36,119 bases of DNA from Clostridiales bacterium (GTDB taxonomy: Bacteria > Bacillota > Clostridia > Saccharofermentanales > Saccharofermentanaceae), in assembly GCA_017617935.1 (NCBI GenBank), contig JAFZVF010000019.1:1-36119 (forward strand), given 5' to 3'. Below the pieces are notes generated by a model. It ran no database searches, was not told where the DNA came from, and worked only from the letters and a program-made list of their open reading frames with translations. Within the stretch, counting starts at the first letter, position 1, and each line of letters opens with the position of its first letter. The position numbers were made by a program, and so were the translations under genes. Positions 7,771 to 16,712 of the stretch are shown one piece after another.

Positions 7771-7839
7771 CTCTGTCTTATTTGCGAGCGATTCCGCACA
7801 AGCGAAGCGCGGAGGACTTAGCGAGCAAGTAAGACAGAG
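7771..7839. repeat. Long nested inverted repeat between methyltransferase and GNAT genes
   Basis: CTCTGTCTTATTTGC (7771-7785) pairs with 7825-7839 over 15 positions including one G-U. An inner stem TCCGC/GCGGA (7793-7797 with 7809-7813) continues it. No U-tract follows on either strand, so it is not a standard terminator. The 11-mer CTTAGCGAGCA occurs in the right arm region and again just downstream over the methyltransferase stop. It may be a processing or attenuation structure in the minus-strand transcript, or a small dispersed element. Confidence 0.6.
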
Positions 7840-7849
7840 GCGAAATACC

Positions 7850-8638
7850 TTAGCGAGCACGCAAAACGGCGATCGCGGCGTAGTGTTTGACATCAAACTC
7901 TTCCGGATAGTTTTCCAGGAGCGCCCTGTGTTCTTGATCCCATTTCGAGAACTCTTCCGGCGTAAGCGACGCGCCGACGCCCCTGCAGGCGATCATGCGG
8001 CCGTGCCAAGCCTCTTTCGTGAAATGAACCGGCAGGTCGTATTCATCGTGATACTCCATGTCGAAATAATCGTACATCACTTCAGGTATGTGTATAGGAT
8101 GCTTTGTCTCGCCGCCGCCCGACCATGTCGGATTGTATTTCCTGACCAGGTCTTCGCTCTTTCCCGCGAGCTTGTCCTCGAAAGGCAGCCACGCCATGTA
8201 AAGGATCACGAGCCTGCCGTCCTTCTTCAGGATGCGCGCAAACTCGGGCGCGACCTTTTCATGATCGAAATAGAAGAAACACTGACACGCCGTCAGCACG
8301 TCGAAAGTCTCAGAGGGAAAATCTATCTTCTCGGCGGATACAGCCTGGAAATCAATGTCCATGTTGGCTTCTTCCGCAAGCTTTTTCGCCTGCTCGATCT
8401 GCTCGGGCGAGATGTCCGTACCGGTCCATTTTGCGCCAAACTTATACATGTTGCGCGGCAGAACGCCCGTGCCCGTGCCGAGGTCTAAGACCTTCTGGCC
8501 GCTCACGCACAATCCCCTGTCAGCGACCTTCTGATAGAAGGCATCCGGATAGATGTCCCTGTACTTCGCGTAGTATTCCGAGGTCTTGCCCCAGTCAAAG
8601 GCCTTCCCCGCATCGATTCTGTTATCTTTAATATCCAT
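7850..8638 (-). CDS. Class I SAM-dependent methyltransferase
   Basis: 262 residues with a Methyltransf_11-like core. Motif I is VLDLGTGTGVLP (50-61), which binds S-adenosylmethionine. The acidic motif II is TGTDIS, with Asp near residue 75. AVSAEKIDFP and FDVLTACQCFFYF give motifs III and IV. Similar proteins annotated as UbiE/BioC-like act on small molecules, but the substrate cannot be read from the sequence. The gene begins 21 nt after the HD-GYP stop, so it probably belongs to the same leftward transcript. No clear Shine-Dalgarno is seen. Confidence 0.9.
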   Translation of the reverse strand: MDIKDNRIDAGKAFDWGKTSEYYAKYRDIYPDAFYQKVADRGLCVSGQKVLDLGTGTGVLPRNMYKFGAKWTGTDISPEQIEQAKKLAEEANMDIDFQAVSAEKIDFPSETFDVLTACQCFFYFDHEKVAPEFARILKKDGRLVILYMAWLPFEDKLAGKSEDLVRKYNPTWSGGGETKHPIHIPEVMYDYFDMEYHDEYDLPVHFTKEAWHGRMIACRGVGASLTPEEFSKWDQEHRALLENYPEEFDVKHYAAIAVLRAR

Positions 8639-8659
8639 GTGAGCTATTATAGCAAACTC

Positions 8660-10774
8660 TTAATGGATCTTCGCCGTGACTGCCCTTATCTTGTCTTCCG
8701 CGTCAACAAAGGCCTTGACGATGACCGGATCGAAATGCTCGCCCGCGCTCTCCTTGATGATGCCCATCGCCTTGTCGAAAGGCATTCCGGGCTTATAGAC
8801 ACGCTCGGCGACCAGCGCGTCGAAAACATCCGCGACCGCCATTATGCGGGCTGAAAGCGGGATCTCCTCACCCTTGAGGCCGTCGGGATAGCCCTGGCCG
8901 TTCCATTTTTCGTGATGGTAATGTGCCATGTTCTCGGCTTCGCCAAGGTAGTTTTCCTTGAGAACGTCGCTCTCGACGGTCTTCTTGACCGATGCGATGA
9001 TCTTCGCGCCTTCAGCGGAGTGGGTCTTCATTATCGCGAACTCTTCGTCGGTAAACCTGCCGGGTTTGTTGAGTATCGTATCAGAGATCTTGATCTTTCC
9101 GATGTCGTGCATAGGCGCGGAAGCGACAACGTTATCCTTGTATGCCTTGTTGACGACGTCCGGATAGAGGCCCTCTTTGATGAGCTGGTCGCAGATGATC
9201 TCAACATATCTGGAAGTGTTCTTGATGTGCGTACCGGTCGACTTGTCGCGGCTCTCGACGAGGTCTGCCATGACGCTGATCATGCCGCTCTGGAAGGTGG
9301 AGATGGCCTCATTCTTGTGCTGGGATTCGGTGATGTAATTGACCGTATCCCTGGTCGTCTTGGCCAAAGCGTTATACAGATGCTCGATCTCGTCACCGGT
9401 CTTGATCTCAACTTCCTTGAAGCTGTCGAGCGTCTCCTTGCGGGCTTCGTCATCGTTATAGGCAAATTCTCCCGCGATCTTGGCGAGGCTGTTGACGGGC
9501 GATACGATGAAGCGCTTTGCGAGATAAACGCTTAAGGTGAGGACCGTGATGAAGAATCCCATCAGGACGGTCGTGATCTTGAAGGTGAACGTTCTCTCAA
9601 CGTCGCCTACGTTGGGCATCGAGACGTCAACGCCGACATAGGCTTTGCATTTTCCGCGGTAGTCGTAGATCGGCGCATAACCGCATATGAGCCAGCCGTA
9701 CTCGTCGTTTGACGGAACGGCGGGAATCTCCCTGCCCGCAAGCATGTCTTCAAGATAATCCTTGAGCGAGGGATCGACCGGTATGACGTCTCCGGTATCG
9801 TGAGCCTTCACTTCTTCGGTATCCACGTCGAAAACGACGTGCGCGCCATCTTCCTGGAACTGATAGACGTAGAGGTACTTGATCCTGTCCGAGCTGCTCC
9901 AGATGAGCTTCAGGTTCTTATTGATGATGTAATAGTTGTCAGCATTTTCCCTGATCCTCAAATATTCGTCGACCATGTTGCCGTCGATCAGGGACGCCGC
10001 ATACTTGGCAGTGTCTTTCGCGTATTCCGCCTCAGCATCGGTAAGCGTCTTTCTGAACTGCTGGAAGGAAACGATGGTTACGACCGTCGCTGCCAGGCCA
10101 AAGATCAGAGTGACCGACAGGATTATCTTCGCACTGAGGGAGAACCCCCTCTTGGCGATTGCCGCAAGGTCGATCCTGTCTCTCGTCGGTTTGAACTTCT
10201 TCGGATAGAACTTGTAGATCAGGAAGGCAAGGATCGTGCTGATTATCTTGTCCGGAATGTCTACGATGAGTCCCGCGAGAAGCTGCGCGACAAAGGCGTT
10301 GTGCGCGAAATTCAGATAGATCTTTCCCGCCATTGAAGAGGCTAGCTCTTCGCCCATCGTGTTTCCGAAAAGGCCCCAGGTGATGACGGAACCCAGGCCG
10401 CCGCCCAAAAGGACAAAGCCCGCGATCGGGATAAGCATTTTCGCAGAGACCATCTTGAAGTACTTCTTCTGCGCAAAGGTTGCGGCGACGATGGCGATGA
10501 GGACGCTTACGACGCTGTAGTAGAGCGTCATGTCGTCATTTGCGCCCAGAACGTAAGTGTTGATGCCGTAAACAAAGACGTTCGTGAAGAAGCCGACCAA
10601 AACTCCGGGCAAAAAGCCTGCCGTTATCGCAGCCGCAATGGTTCCGATACAGTCAAAGTAAAACGGAAGCTTCAATGCGGAAGCGATGTTCGTGCAGAGT
10701 ATGTTGATCAGTATGCCCGCGACCACAAGGCCGAGGGTCCTAAGATCTTCATGTGGCTTGCGTAAGGTTTCCAT
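8660..10774 (-). CDS. Membrane HD-GYP cyclic-di-GMP phosphodiesterase with ECF-S-like N-terminus
   Basis: 704 residues in four parts. Residues 10-195 form about six membrane helices resembling the substrate-binding S component of ECF vitamin transporters (LPFYFDCIGTIAAAITAGF and PGVLVGFFTNVF). Another helix at 212-236 leads to an extracytoplasmic Cache-like sensor (240-395). A helix at 398-420 and a HAMP-like segment follow. The HD-GYP domain spans about 498-700, with HD at 556-557 (MHDIGKIKISD), HHEKWNGQGYPDG (620-632) and the later ADVFDAL. All the hallmark residues are present, so it should hydrolyse cyclic di-GMP. It lies six bases downstream of a zinc-ribbon membrane protein gene, apparently in one operon. 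Confidence 0.9.
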   Translation of the reverse strand: METLRKPHEDLRTLGLVVAGILINILCTNIASALKLPFYFDCIGTIAAAITAGFLPGVLVGFFTNVFVYGINTYVLGANDDMTLYYSVVSVLIAIVAATFAQKKYFKMVSAKMLIPIAGFVLLGGGLGSVITWGLFGNTMGEELASSMAGKIYLNFAHNAFVAQLLAGLIVDIPDKIISTILAFLIYKFYPKKFKPTRDRIDLAAIAKRGFSLSAKIILSVTLIFGLAATVVTIVSFQQFRKTLTDAEAEYAKDTAKYAASLIDGNMVDEYLRIRENADNYYIINKNLKLIWSSSDRIKYLYVYQFQEDGAHVVFDVDTEEVKAHDTGDVIPVDPSLKDYLEDMLAGREIPAVPSNDEYGWLICGYAPIYDYRGKCKAYVGVDVSMPNVGDVERTFTFKITTVLMGFFITVLTLSVYLAKRFIVSPVNSLAKIAGEFAYNDDEARKETLDSFKEVEIKTGDEIEHLYNALAKTTRDTVNYITESQHKNEAISTFQSGMISVMADLVESRDKSTGTHIKNTSRYVEIICDQLIKEGLYPDVVNKAYKDNVVASAPMHDIGKIKISDTILNKPGRFTDEEFAIMKTHSAEGAKIIASVKKTVESDVLKENYLGEAENMAHYHHEKWNGQGYPDGLKGEEIPLSARIMAVADVFDALVAERVYKPGMPFDKAMGIIKESAGEHFDPVIVKAFVDAEDKIRAVTAKIH

Positions 10775-10780
10775 AATGCG

Positions 10781-11467
10781 TCACATGTCGTCGGTAGTGG
10801 TGATGAACGTGATCGCCGCGAGTCCGCCGGCAATTATCGCGCACACGGCGAAAATGTAGTAAACGGGCGTGATGGTGAAAGTAATCTTTACGGCTTCACC
10901 GCCTCCGATCATGGCCGAAAGGTCCTCAAGGGACTGCATCATCTTGATGTACTTTTCAAGAGTCGGGGCAAGCCTGGAGATCGCGTAGAACGAATAAAGT
11001 CCGTAACCTGCGAGACCAAGGCCTGTCAGCAGGATGACGAGCCTCTTTCTCTTGACGAATGAGAAGATGAAGCCCAGGACCGCAACCGCAATGATCGTAA
11101 TGCCTACGCCAATATTGGAATTGAAAATGGTGTACTTTGTCTTATCCTTGTCCGTCAAAACGGCGAACGGAACGAAGAGCAGGATCACGCAGATCGCCGC
11201 GAAAGCGAGATATGCGATGTTGAAGACCATGCCGTTGAGTCCACCTCCGCGGGGAGCGTTTTCCTGAATGAAGACGTCGTCCCTTCCGATAACGGGACTT
11301 CTGTAGGAAGATTCACCTTCAGCTTCGCCGTCTGCTCCGGACTTTGCTTCAGATGCCGCAAAAGCGGGCTTCGCGGGTTCTTCCTCCATCGTGTAACCGC
11401 AATGCATGCAATACCCGTCCAGGGTATCCATGGTTTCTCCGCACTGCGGACATTTTAACTGTGACAT
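10781..11467 (-). CDS. Small zinc-ribbon membrane protein
   Basis: 228 residues from the ATG at 11467, which is six bases behind AAGGAGG; a TTG six bases further out is a poorer start. The N-terminus carries a zinc knuckle pair, CPQCGE and CMHCGY. A charged linker and about four membrane helices follow (near 85-110, 117-135, 142-160 and 190-215). Function unknown. Immediate linkage to the HD-GYP receptor suggests a partner or a shared regulon, but nothing in the sequence proves it. Confidence 0.75.
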   Translation of the reverse strand: MSQLKCPQCGETMDTLDGYCMHCGYTMEEEPAKPAFAASEAKSGADGEAEGESSYRSPVIGRDDVFIQENAPRGGGLNGMVFNIAYLAFAAICVILLFVPFAVLTDKDKTKYTIFNSNIGVGITIIAVAVLGFIFSFVKRKRLVILLTGLGLAGYGLYSFYAISRLAPTLEKYIKMMQSLEDLSAMIGGGEAVKITFTITPVYYIFAVCAIIAGGLAAITFITTTDDM

Positions 11468-11571
11468 AACCAACCTCCTTATTCCTATATAAAAATATAG
11501 TTGTTTTCATAATATCAAAGATTATAGATTTTTGCCACAGTTAGGCCCGGTAGTTTGGGAGGGAGGCCTTG

Positions 11572-13368
11572 TCAGCCCAGATATTTGTTCTCGTATTCTT
11601 CGATCGGGACCGGTCTGCTGAAATAATAACCCTGTATAACATCGCAGCCGAGGGACTTGAGCTCGTCGATCTGGCCCTTCGTCTCCGCGCCTTCCGCGAG
11701 ACATTCAAAGCCCAGCTCCTTGGCGAGCGAGATGATGTGCCTGACGACTGAAACGTCGTTCTTCAAGACTTTTTCGCCTCCGACCTTGTCGACAAAGCTT
11801 TTGTCGATCTTGAGGGTGTCCAGAGGCATCTGCGTAAGGAGCGCAAACGACGAATAGCCGGTTCCGAAATCATCCATCGAGATGCGGAAGCCGCGTGAAC
11901 GGAGCTCGTTCAACACCTGGATCAGCTGTTCCGTGTTGTCGTATGACGCGCTCTCGGTAAGCTCGAAATCGATGAGGTCGTGGTAAACGCCGTACGAATC
12001 AACGATGTCCGTCAGGTAATCGACCAGGTTCGCGTCGTAGAGCCTCGTGCGCGAGAGGTTGACCGACACGGGATAAAGGACCTTGCCCTCCCTGCGCCAT
12101 TTCGCGAAGGTCTGGCACACTTTCCTGAGGACTATGTCATCGATCTTGTGGATCGATCCGTCGCGCTCGAAGAACGGGATGAACCTGCCGGGACTGAGCA
12201 TGATCTCATGCTTGTAATTCCATCTGATCAGGGCCTCCGCGCCCTTGATCTTTTCGGTCCTGACGTCGAACTTCGGCTGCAGATGGACTGTGAACTCGTC
12301 GTTTTCGACGGCCGTGTCGAGGTAGGCCTTGATGTAATTGCCCCAGAGGGATTCCTCATACATCCTGTCCGTGTAAAGGATTATGTCGGTCTTGTTGCTG
12401 TGAACGCCAAGCTTCTGGGCCATCTTGCCCGCATCTGCGACGCGGTTGGATGAAAGGATCGCCCTTTGCATCGGAACGACGCCGCATCTGTAAAAGATCT
12501 TGTAATTGGGGTCTTCCTCAAGATGCGAAAGCTTTTCGAAAAACTCACCGAGCCTGGCGATCATGACGTCTTCGGGCATATCCTTGATCATCATCGCGAA
12601 GTTGTCGTTGTGGCATCTGCAGCTGGCATAAACGAAATCGGATTCGTTCATCGCCTTTACGACGTTGCAGAGCACCTTGTTGGCCGCGATGTGCCCGTAG
12701 ACCTCGTTGATAACCCTGAATTCCTTGATGTCGAAATGCACGAAGGCATAGTCCTTGATGCCGAAATCCATAGGCATCTCAAGGAAAGGCACCAGATGGT
12801 TCCAATTGTAGTGGCGCGTGATCGGATCGATGAACGCCTCGTCGTAGAGGGCCTTTTTGTCGATGCCCTCAAAATTGTCCTTGATGACGTCCATCGCCCT
12901 GTCCTCGTCGAGGTTCATCTCGTAAAGGATCCTGATCTTCTTGCCACTGTGGAATACCCCTATGACGTCCGGTTCCTTCATGAGCGACAGGTCGCTGTAG
13001 TTCCTGTGCGCATCGTCATCTTCCCTGATCTGCTTAAAGATTTTGTTTATCGGATCGATGCCGGGCTCGATCTCGTTATCGATCTCTATCGAATAGAAAA
13101 ACGCCCCTTCAAGAACGATCGAATCCAGTTCCTGCGGATAATCGACGCCCTCGTCTCCTTCCCTGAACTCGATGCCGACGACGGACTTTCCGAGCGCGGG
13201 AAGATAAAAGACTCCGGGACGGTCATAACTTCCAAAGGCGTTGGCATAACGGGCCACGCTGTTGCAGATCTTTTCGCCGTAGAAATCCCTGATGACGGTA
13301 TCATCCGCATCAACGTAATAAAGGACCCTTCTCGGTTTATAAAGCTGGTTGAGTTTGTTGATAAACAT
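11572..13368 (-). CDS. EAL-domain cyclic-di-GMP phosphodiesterase with degenerate GGDEF domain
   Basis: 598 residues from the ATG at 13368 (GCGAGGG just upstream; a TTG twelve bases earlier is less likely). Residues 1-175 are an unassigned N-terminal region with no membrane helix. Residues 180-340 have GGDEF folding features, but the signature has decayed to RCHNDNF, so no cyclase activity is expected. The EAL domain spans about 345-598. It keeps AEALIRW (EAL at about 378), VNLSR, the ELTES glutamate, DDFGTGYSS (499 on), LKIDKSF, LAEGAET and QGYYFSRP. These are the metal and catalytic residues of active phosphodiesterases. It should linearise cyclic di-GMP, perhaps with the degenerate domain as a GTP sensor. 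It lies about 30 nt behind a GGDEF gene. Confidence 0.92.
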   Translation of the reverse strand: MFINKLNQLYKPRRVLYYVDADDTVIRDFYGEKICNSVARYANAFGSYDRPGVFYLPALGKSVVGIEFREGDEGVDYPQELDSIVLEGAFFYSIEIDNEIEPGIDPINKIFKQIREDDDAHRNYSDLSLMKEPDVIGVFHSGKKIRILYEMNLDEDRAMDVIKDNFEGIDKKALYDEAFIDPITRHYNWNHLVPFLEMPMDFGIKDYAFVHFDIKEFRVINEVYGHIAANKVLCNVVKAMNESDFVYASCRCHNDNFAMMIKDMPEDVMIARLGEFFEKLSHLEEDPNYKIFYRCGVVPMQRAILSSNRVADAGKMAQKLGVHSNKTDIILYTDRMYEESLWGNYIKAYLDTAVENDEFTVHLQPKFDVRTEKIKGAEALIRWNYKHEIMLSPGRFIPFFERDGSIHKIDDIVLRKVCQTFAKWRREGKVLYPVSVNLSRTRLYDANLVDYLTDIVDSYGVYHDLIDFELTESASYDNTEQLIQVLNELRSRGFRISMDDFGTGYSSFALLTQMPLDTLKIDKSFVDKVGGEKVLKNDVSVVRHIISLAKELGFECLAEGAETKGQIDELKSLGCDVIQGYYFSRPVPIEEYENKYLG

Positions 13369-13398
13369 ATGCCCTCGCAATTAGGCCGCCTGCAGGTA

Positions 13399-14529
13399 TT
13401 ATTCTGCCTGTGTTTTATCCTCGTCTTCAAAGACCAGGATGTTCTTTCCGTGCTGCTTGCCGTAATACATGCGTTCGTCGGCCTTCTTGATGACCTGCTC
13501 CGGCTCGCCGTATCCGGCCTGATATTCCTCAAGTCCTATCGTGATCGTTACGAAGATCTGCTTGCCGAAAAAGGACGTGGGATTGGATTCTATGGTCTTT
13601 CTGAGTCTTTCGACCTTTCCTTTTGCCGCCAAAAGATCGCAGTCCTTGAGCAGGATTACGAATTCCTCGCCGCCCCATCTGCAGATGTCGCATCCCGGGA
13701 GTTCTTCCCTGATGGTCGTCGTAACGTGCTTTAAGACTTCGTCTCCGGCCTCGTGACCATAGGAATCGTTTACCCTCTTGAAGTCGTCAAGGTCACAGAA
13801 TGCGATGCAGAACTTGCTTCCGTCATCCGTTGCCATAAGCGACTTGACGAGCGGAAGGAATCCCCTGCGGTTCAGAAGGCTCGTCAGCGCGTCTTCATGC
13901 GCATCCGCCGACAGCTGCCTGTTCTTCTGTTCGAGTATCGTGAGCTTGTTCTCGCTCGAATAGATGTACATCGCGTTGTAGAACATGGTCGCAAAGATCA
14001 TGGCAAACGCGGAGTAGATCATGAGTATCAGAGTGAACAGCGGATCAACCTCAAAGATCGGGGGCTCCTGTGAAAACCTGGTATAGACGATGATGAAGGT
14101 TACGAAGTTCAAGATGAGCATCAGCGCGATGTTCCATCTGCCCTTGCCCGTATAAAGGTTGCATCCGAAGTAGATGATTATCGGTATGATCGAGAACAGG
14201 AAGCAGTAGGTTCCGCAGCGCAGGCCGACGTAATAGGTCGAAACGATCGAATAGACCGTGACCTCCAGGATGATGCTGAAATAAGCCGGCATGATGTGGC
14301 CGAAACGGCAAAGCACATAGCAGAAGATGTAGACGATGACGCTGAGGCAGTTGAACCTTACGAGAGGCAGGACGCCTGCCAAAAGGAATATGACGATGAG
14401 ACCCAGGTGAACGAGGGCCATTACTCCGACGGTAAACGCAAAGGCATTCTTGACGAGGTATCCGAAAACCTTGCTCATGGATAACGGCGAACCGCTGTTT
14501 ATCTGATCTTTCTTCGTCGATGCTTCCAT
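13399..14529 (-). CDS. Membrane diguanylate cyclase
   Basis: 376 residues. The N-terminal 190 residues hold about six membrane helices (near 28-52, 58-76, 82-102, 107-124, 133-150 and 163-190) with almost no loops. They act as an unassigned membrane sensor. A coiled-coil linker (192-212) joins a full GGDEF domain: DALTSLLNRRGF, CDLDDFKRVND and GGEEF at 286-290. Cyclic di-GMP synthesis is expected. The site five residues before GGEEF reads PGCD and not RxxD, so the standard inhibitory site is missing. The gene is the first of the long leftward series, directly upstream of the EAL phosphodiesterase, so a synthesis and degradation pair may be co-expressed. Confidence 0.93.
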   Translation of the reverse strand: MEASTKKDQINSGSPLSMSKVFGYLVKNAFAFTVGVMALVHLGLIVIFLLAGVLPLVRFNCLSVIVYIFCYVLCRFGHIMPAYFSIILEVTVYSIVSTYYVGLRCGTYCFLFSIIPIIIYFGCNLYTGKGRWNIALMLILNFVTFIIVYTRFSQEPPIFEVDPLFTLILMIYSAFAMIFATMFYNAMYIYSSENKLTILEQKNRQLSADAHEDALTSLLNRRGFLPLVKSLMATDDGSKFCIAFCDLDDFKRVNDSYGHEAGDEVLKHVTTTIREELPGCDICRWGGEEFVILLKDCDLLAAKGKVERLRKTIESNPTSFFGKQIFVTITIGLEEYQAGYGEPEQVIKKADERMYYGKQHGKNILVFEDEDKTQAE

Positions 14530-14723
14530 CCTGGCGTGTCCTTGCGTGCAAGATTTTTTGAGGACTTAATTCCCCACATACATTTTTACACGCAAAAATG
14601 AAGATTTATATAGCTATTGTATGAATATTTTGTGATTTGAGTGACAAGCCTGCCTCAAGACGCAAATAAACGGGGCCTCTCGTGTGATAAGATTATAAAA
14701 AGCCTGAAAGCGGGGGCAATCAT

Positions 14724-15848
14724 ATGGAAAAATCAAAAGTCTACTTCACTGATTTCAGGACCGGTTTGGGCACTTCCCTAACGGCAAAACTACAGAAACT
14801 CATCAAACTTGCGGGAATCGGCACGATTGATTTCGACGGCAAGTTCGTCGCGATCAAGATGCATTTTGGCGAATTGGGAAACCTCGCATATTTAAGGCCG
14901 AACTATGCAAAGGCCGTAGCGGACGTCATCAAGGAGAACGGCGGCCTGCCTTTCCTCACCGACTGCAACACGCTTTATCCGGGATCACGCAAACACGCAT
15001 TGGAGCACATGGACTGCGCCAACTTAAACGGCTTCAACACAGTCACCACGGGCTGCCAGATAATAATCGCGGACGGCCTCAGGGGCACCGACGACATCCT
15101 CGTTCCTGTGCCGAACGGCGAATACTGCAAGGAAGCTTACATCGGAAGAGCCGTGATGGATGCGGATATATTCATTTCACTGACTCACTTCAAAGGCCAC
15201 GAGCAGGCAGGTTTCGGTGGCACGATCAAGAACATCGGAATGGGATGCGGTTCTCGCGCAGGCAAGATGCAGCAGCACCAGAGCGGCCACCCGCACGTCA
15301 TTGCCGAGAGGTGCAGGGGCTGCCAAAGATGCGCAAAAGAGTGCGGTTCCGACGCCATCTACTATGAATTCAAGATAGCGCACATCGATCCCGACAAGTG
15401 CAAGGGCTGCGGCCGCTGCATCGGCGCATGCGCTTTTGATGCAATCGAGAACGACAATTGGAACGCTCCCCAGATGCTTGGGCGGAAGATGGCGGAATAC
15501 ACGGCTGCAGTGGTCAGCGGAAGACCGAACTTCCACATCAGCCTTATCACGGACGTCTCCCCCAACTGCGACTGCCACGGAGAGAACGACGCCCCGATCC
15601 TTCCTGACATCGGAATGCTCGCATCCTTTGATCCGGTCGCATTGGATCAGGCGTGCGTCGATCTGTGCTCCAAGGCAACGCCGATCAGGAACAGCCAGTT
15701 GGGCGACAATCTGGCGAGCCCGGATTTCCACGATCACGGCGACCACTGGCACAACAGCAATCCGAACGTCTCTTGGGCAGAGACCCTCGAGCACGCTGAA
15801 AAGATAGGCATCGGATCACGCGATTATGAACTGGTAACGATGAAATAA
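14724..15848 (+). CDS. DUF362 protein with two [4Fe-4S] ferredoxin motifs
   Basis: 374 residues. The DUF362 fold is split around a ferredoxin insert. KMHFGELGN, FLTDCNTLYPG and SLTHFKGHEQAGFGG are family hallmarks. Two cluster motifs follow: Cys197, 200, 203 and 207, and Cys226, 229, 232 and 236. It is probably a cytoplasmic iron-sulfur electron carrier or redox enzyme of unsettled function. It opens a four-gene rightward operon with a Rossmann reductase, a bilin-reductase-like protein and a flavodoxin-ferredoxin. The start follows GCGGGGGC. The next gene has nearly the same unusual G-rich ribosome site. The 194-nt gap upstream shows no clean promoter. Confidence 0.9.
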   Translation: MEKSKVYFTDFRTGLGTSLTAKLQKLIKLAGIGTIDFDGKFVAIKMHFGELGNLAYLRPNYAKAVADVIKENGGLPFLTDCNTLYPGSRKHALEHMDCANLNGFNTVTTGCQIIIADGLRGTDDILVPVPNGEYCKEAYIGRAVMDADIFISLTHFKGHEQAGFGGTIKNIGMGCGSRAGKMQQHQSGHPHVIAERCRGCQRCAKECGSDAIYYEFKIAHIDPDKCKGCGRCIGACAFDAIENDNWNAPQMLGRKMAEYTAAVVSGRPNFHISLITDVSPNCDCHGENDAPILPDIGMLASFDPVALDQACVDLCSKATPIRNSQLGDNLASPDFHDHGDHWHNSNPNVSWAETLEHAEKIGIGSRDYELVTMK

Positions 15849-15866
15849 CTTCACGGGGGCAAGCAT

Positions 15867-16712
15867 ATGAAGGTAGTATTGGCAGGCGCATACGGCAATC
15901 TCGGCGCGGATATTTTCAGGTCTTTGGTCGCGGCAGGTCATGAAGTGACCGCGCTCGACATGATGCAAAGGGACGTTGGAATCACTTCCGGATTCAAGTT
16001 CGTCAAGATCGACGTAACCGATCCGAAAACGCTCGAGGGCACCTGTGACGGCGCGGACGTTCTGATCACCACGGTAGGCCTCACCAAAGGCTCCGCGACC
16101 ATCAGCAATTACGACATCGACTATCAGGGGAACCTCAACCTTCTCGCGGAAGCAAAGAAGGCGGGCGTAAAAAGCTTCGTCTACGTCTCCGTCGTCAAGG
16201 CGGACACCGCGCCTGACGTACCGATGGTCCATGCAAAATATCTCTTTGAAGAGGAACTCAAAAAGAGCGGCCTGACCTACGTGATCCACCGTCCGACGGG
16301 TTATTTTTACGACATAATCAAGGTCTTCAAACCCATGATCGAAAAGGGCAAGGTCACGCTTTTGGGCAAGGAGCCCGTTTACGCAAACATCGTCTCCACA
16401 GAGGATTTCGCGAAGTTCATCGTTGACCACGTGACCGATGAGAACAAGACTTATTCCGTCGGCGGAAAAGAAAAGTATTCTTACGAAGAGATCGCGAAAA
16501 TGTGCTTTGCGGCCGCAGGCAAGGAGCCCGTCATCAAGCGAGCTTCGCCTGCTGTTTTCGACATGCTCGCCTGGGTCAACAAGCTCAAGAAGAACGGCAA
16601 GGAAGCGATAATCAAGTTCTCGAAGTGGACCCTGACCCACGACATGGTTGGCGACACCATAGCGGGCGACATGAGCTTCGCCGAGTACATCAAGAAGAGC
16701 TTTTCGAAATGA
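15867..16712 (+). CDS. NmrA-like NAD(P)-binding reductase
   Basis: 281 residues of the atypical short-chain dehydrogenase type. GAYGNLG (7-13) is the dinucleotide-binding glycine motif. KSFVYVSVVKAD and HRPTGYFYD are like NmrA and related sugar or flavin reductases. The canonical YxxxK pair is not obvious, as in NmrA-like members. It begins 18 nt after the DUF362 gene, and its stop overlaps the next start by ATGA. NAD(P)H reductases of similar fold include biliverdin-IX-beta reductase and the anaerobilin reductase ChuY. Given its neighbour, a tetrapyrrole substrate is possible, but this is inference. Confidence 0.85.
   Translation: MKVVLAGAYGNLGADIFRSLVAAGHEVTALDMMQRDVGITSGFKFVKIDVTDPKTLEGTCDGADVLITTVGLTKGSATISNYDIDYQGNLNLLAEAKKAGVKSFVYVSVVKADTAPDVPMVHAKYLFEEELKKSGLTYVIHRPTGYFYDIIKVFKPMIEKGKVTLLGKEPVYANIVSTEDFAKFIVDHVTDENKTYSVGGKEKYSYEEIAKMCFAAAGKEPVIKRASPAVFDMLAWVNKLKKNGKEAIIKFSKWTLTHDMVGDTIAGDMSFAEYIKKSFSK

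Noticed and set aside
12466..13734. A long open frame of 422 codons opposite the EAL and GGDEF genes
   Set aside because: It is antisense to two well-supported enzyme genes, has no ribosome site and shows no recognisable domain. GC-rich codon structure explains it.
16502..16708. An upstream extension of the bilin-reductase-like gene
   Set aside because: It would overlap about 70 codons of the reductase gene. The ATGA overlap start matches operon style, and the family alignment begins after it.
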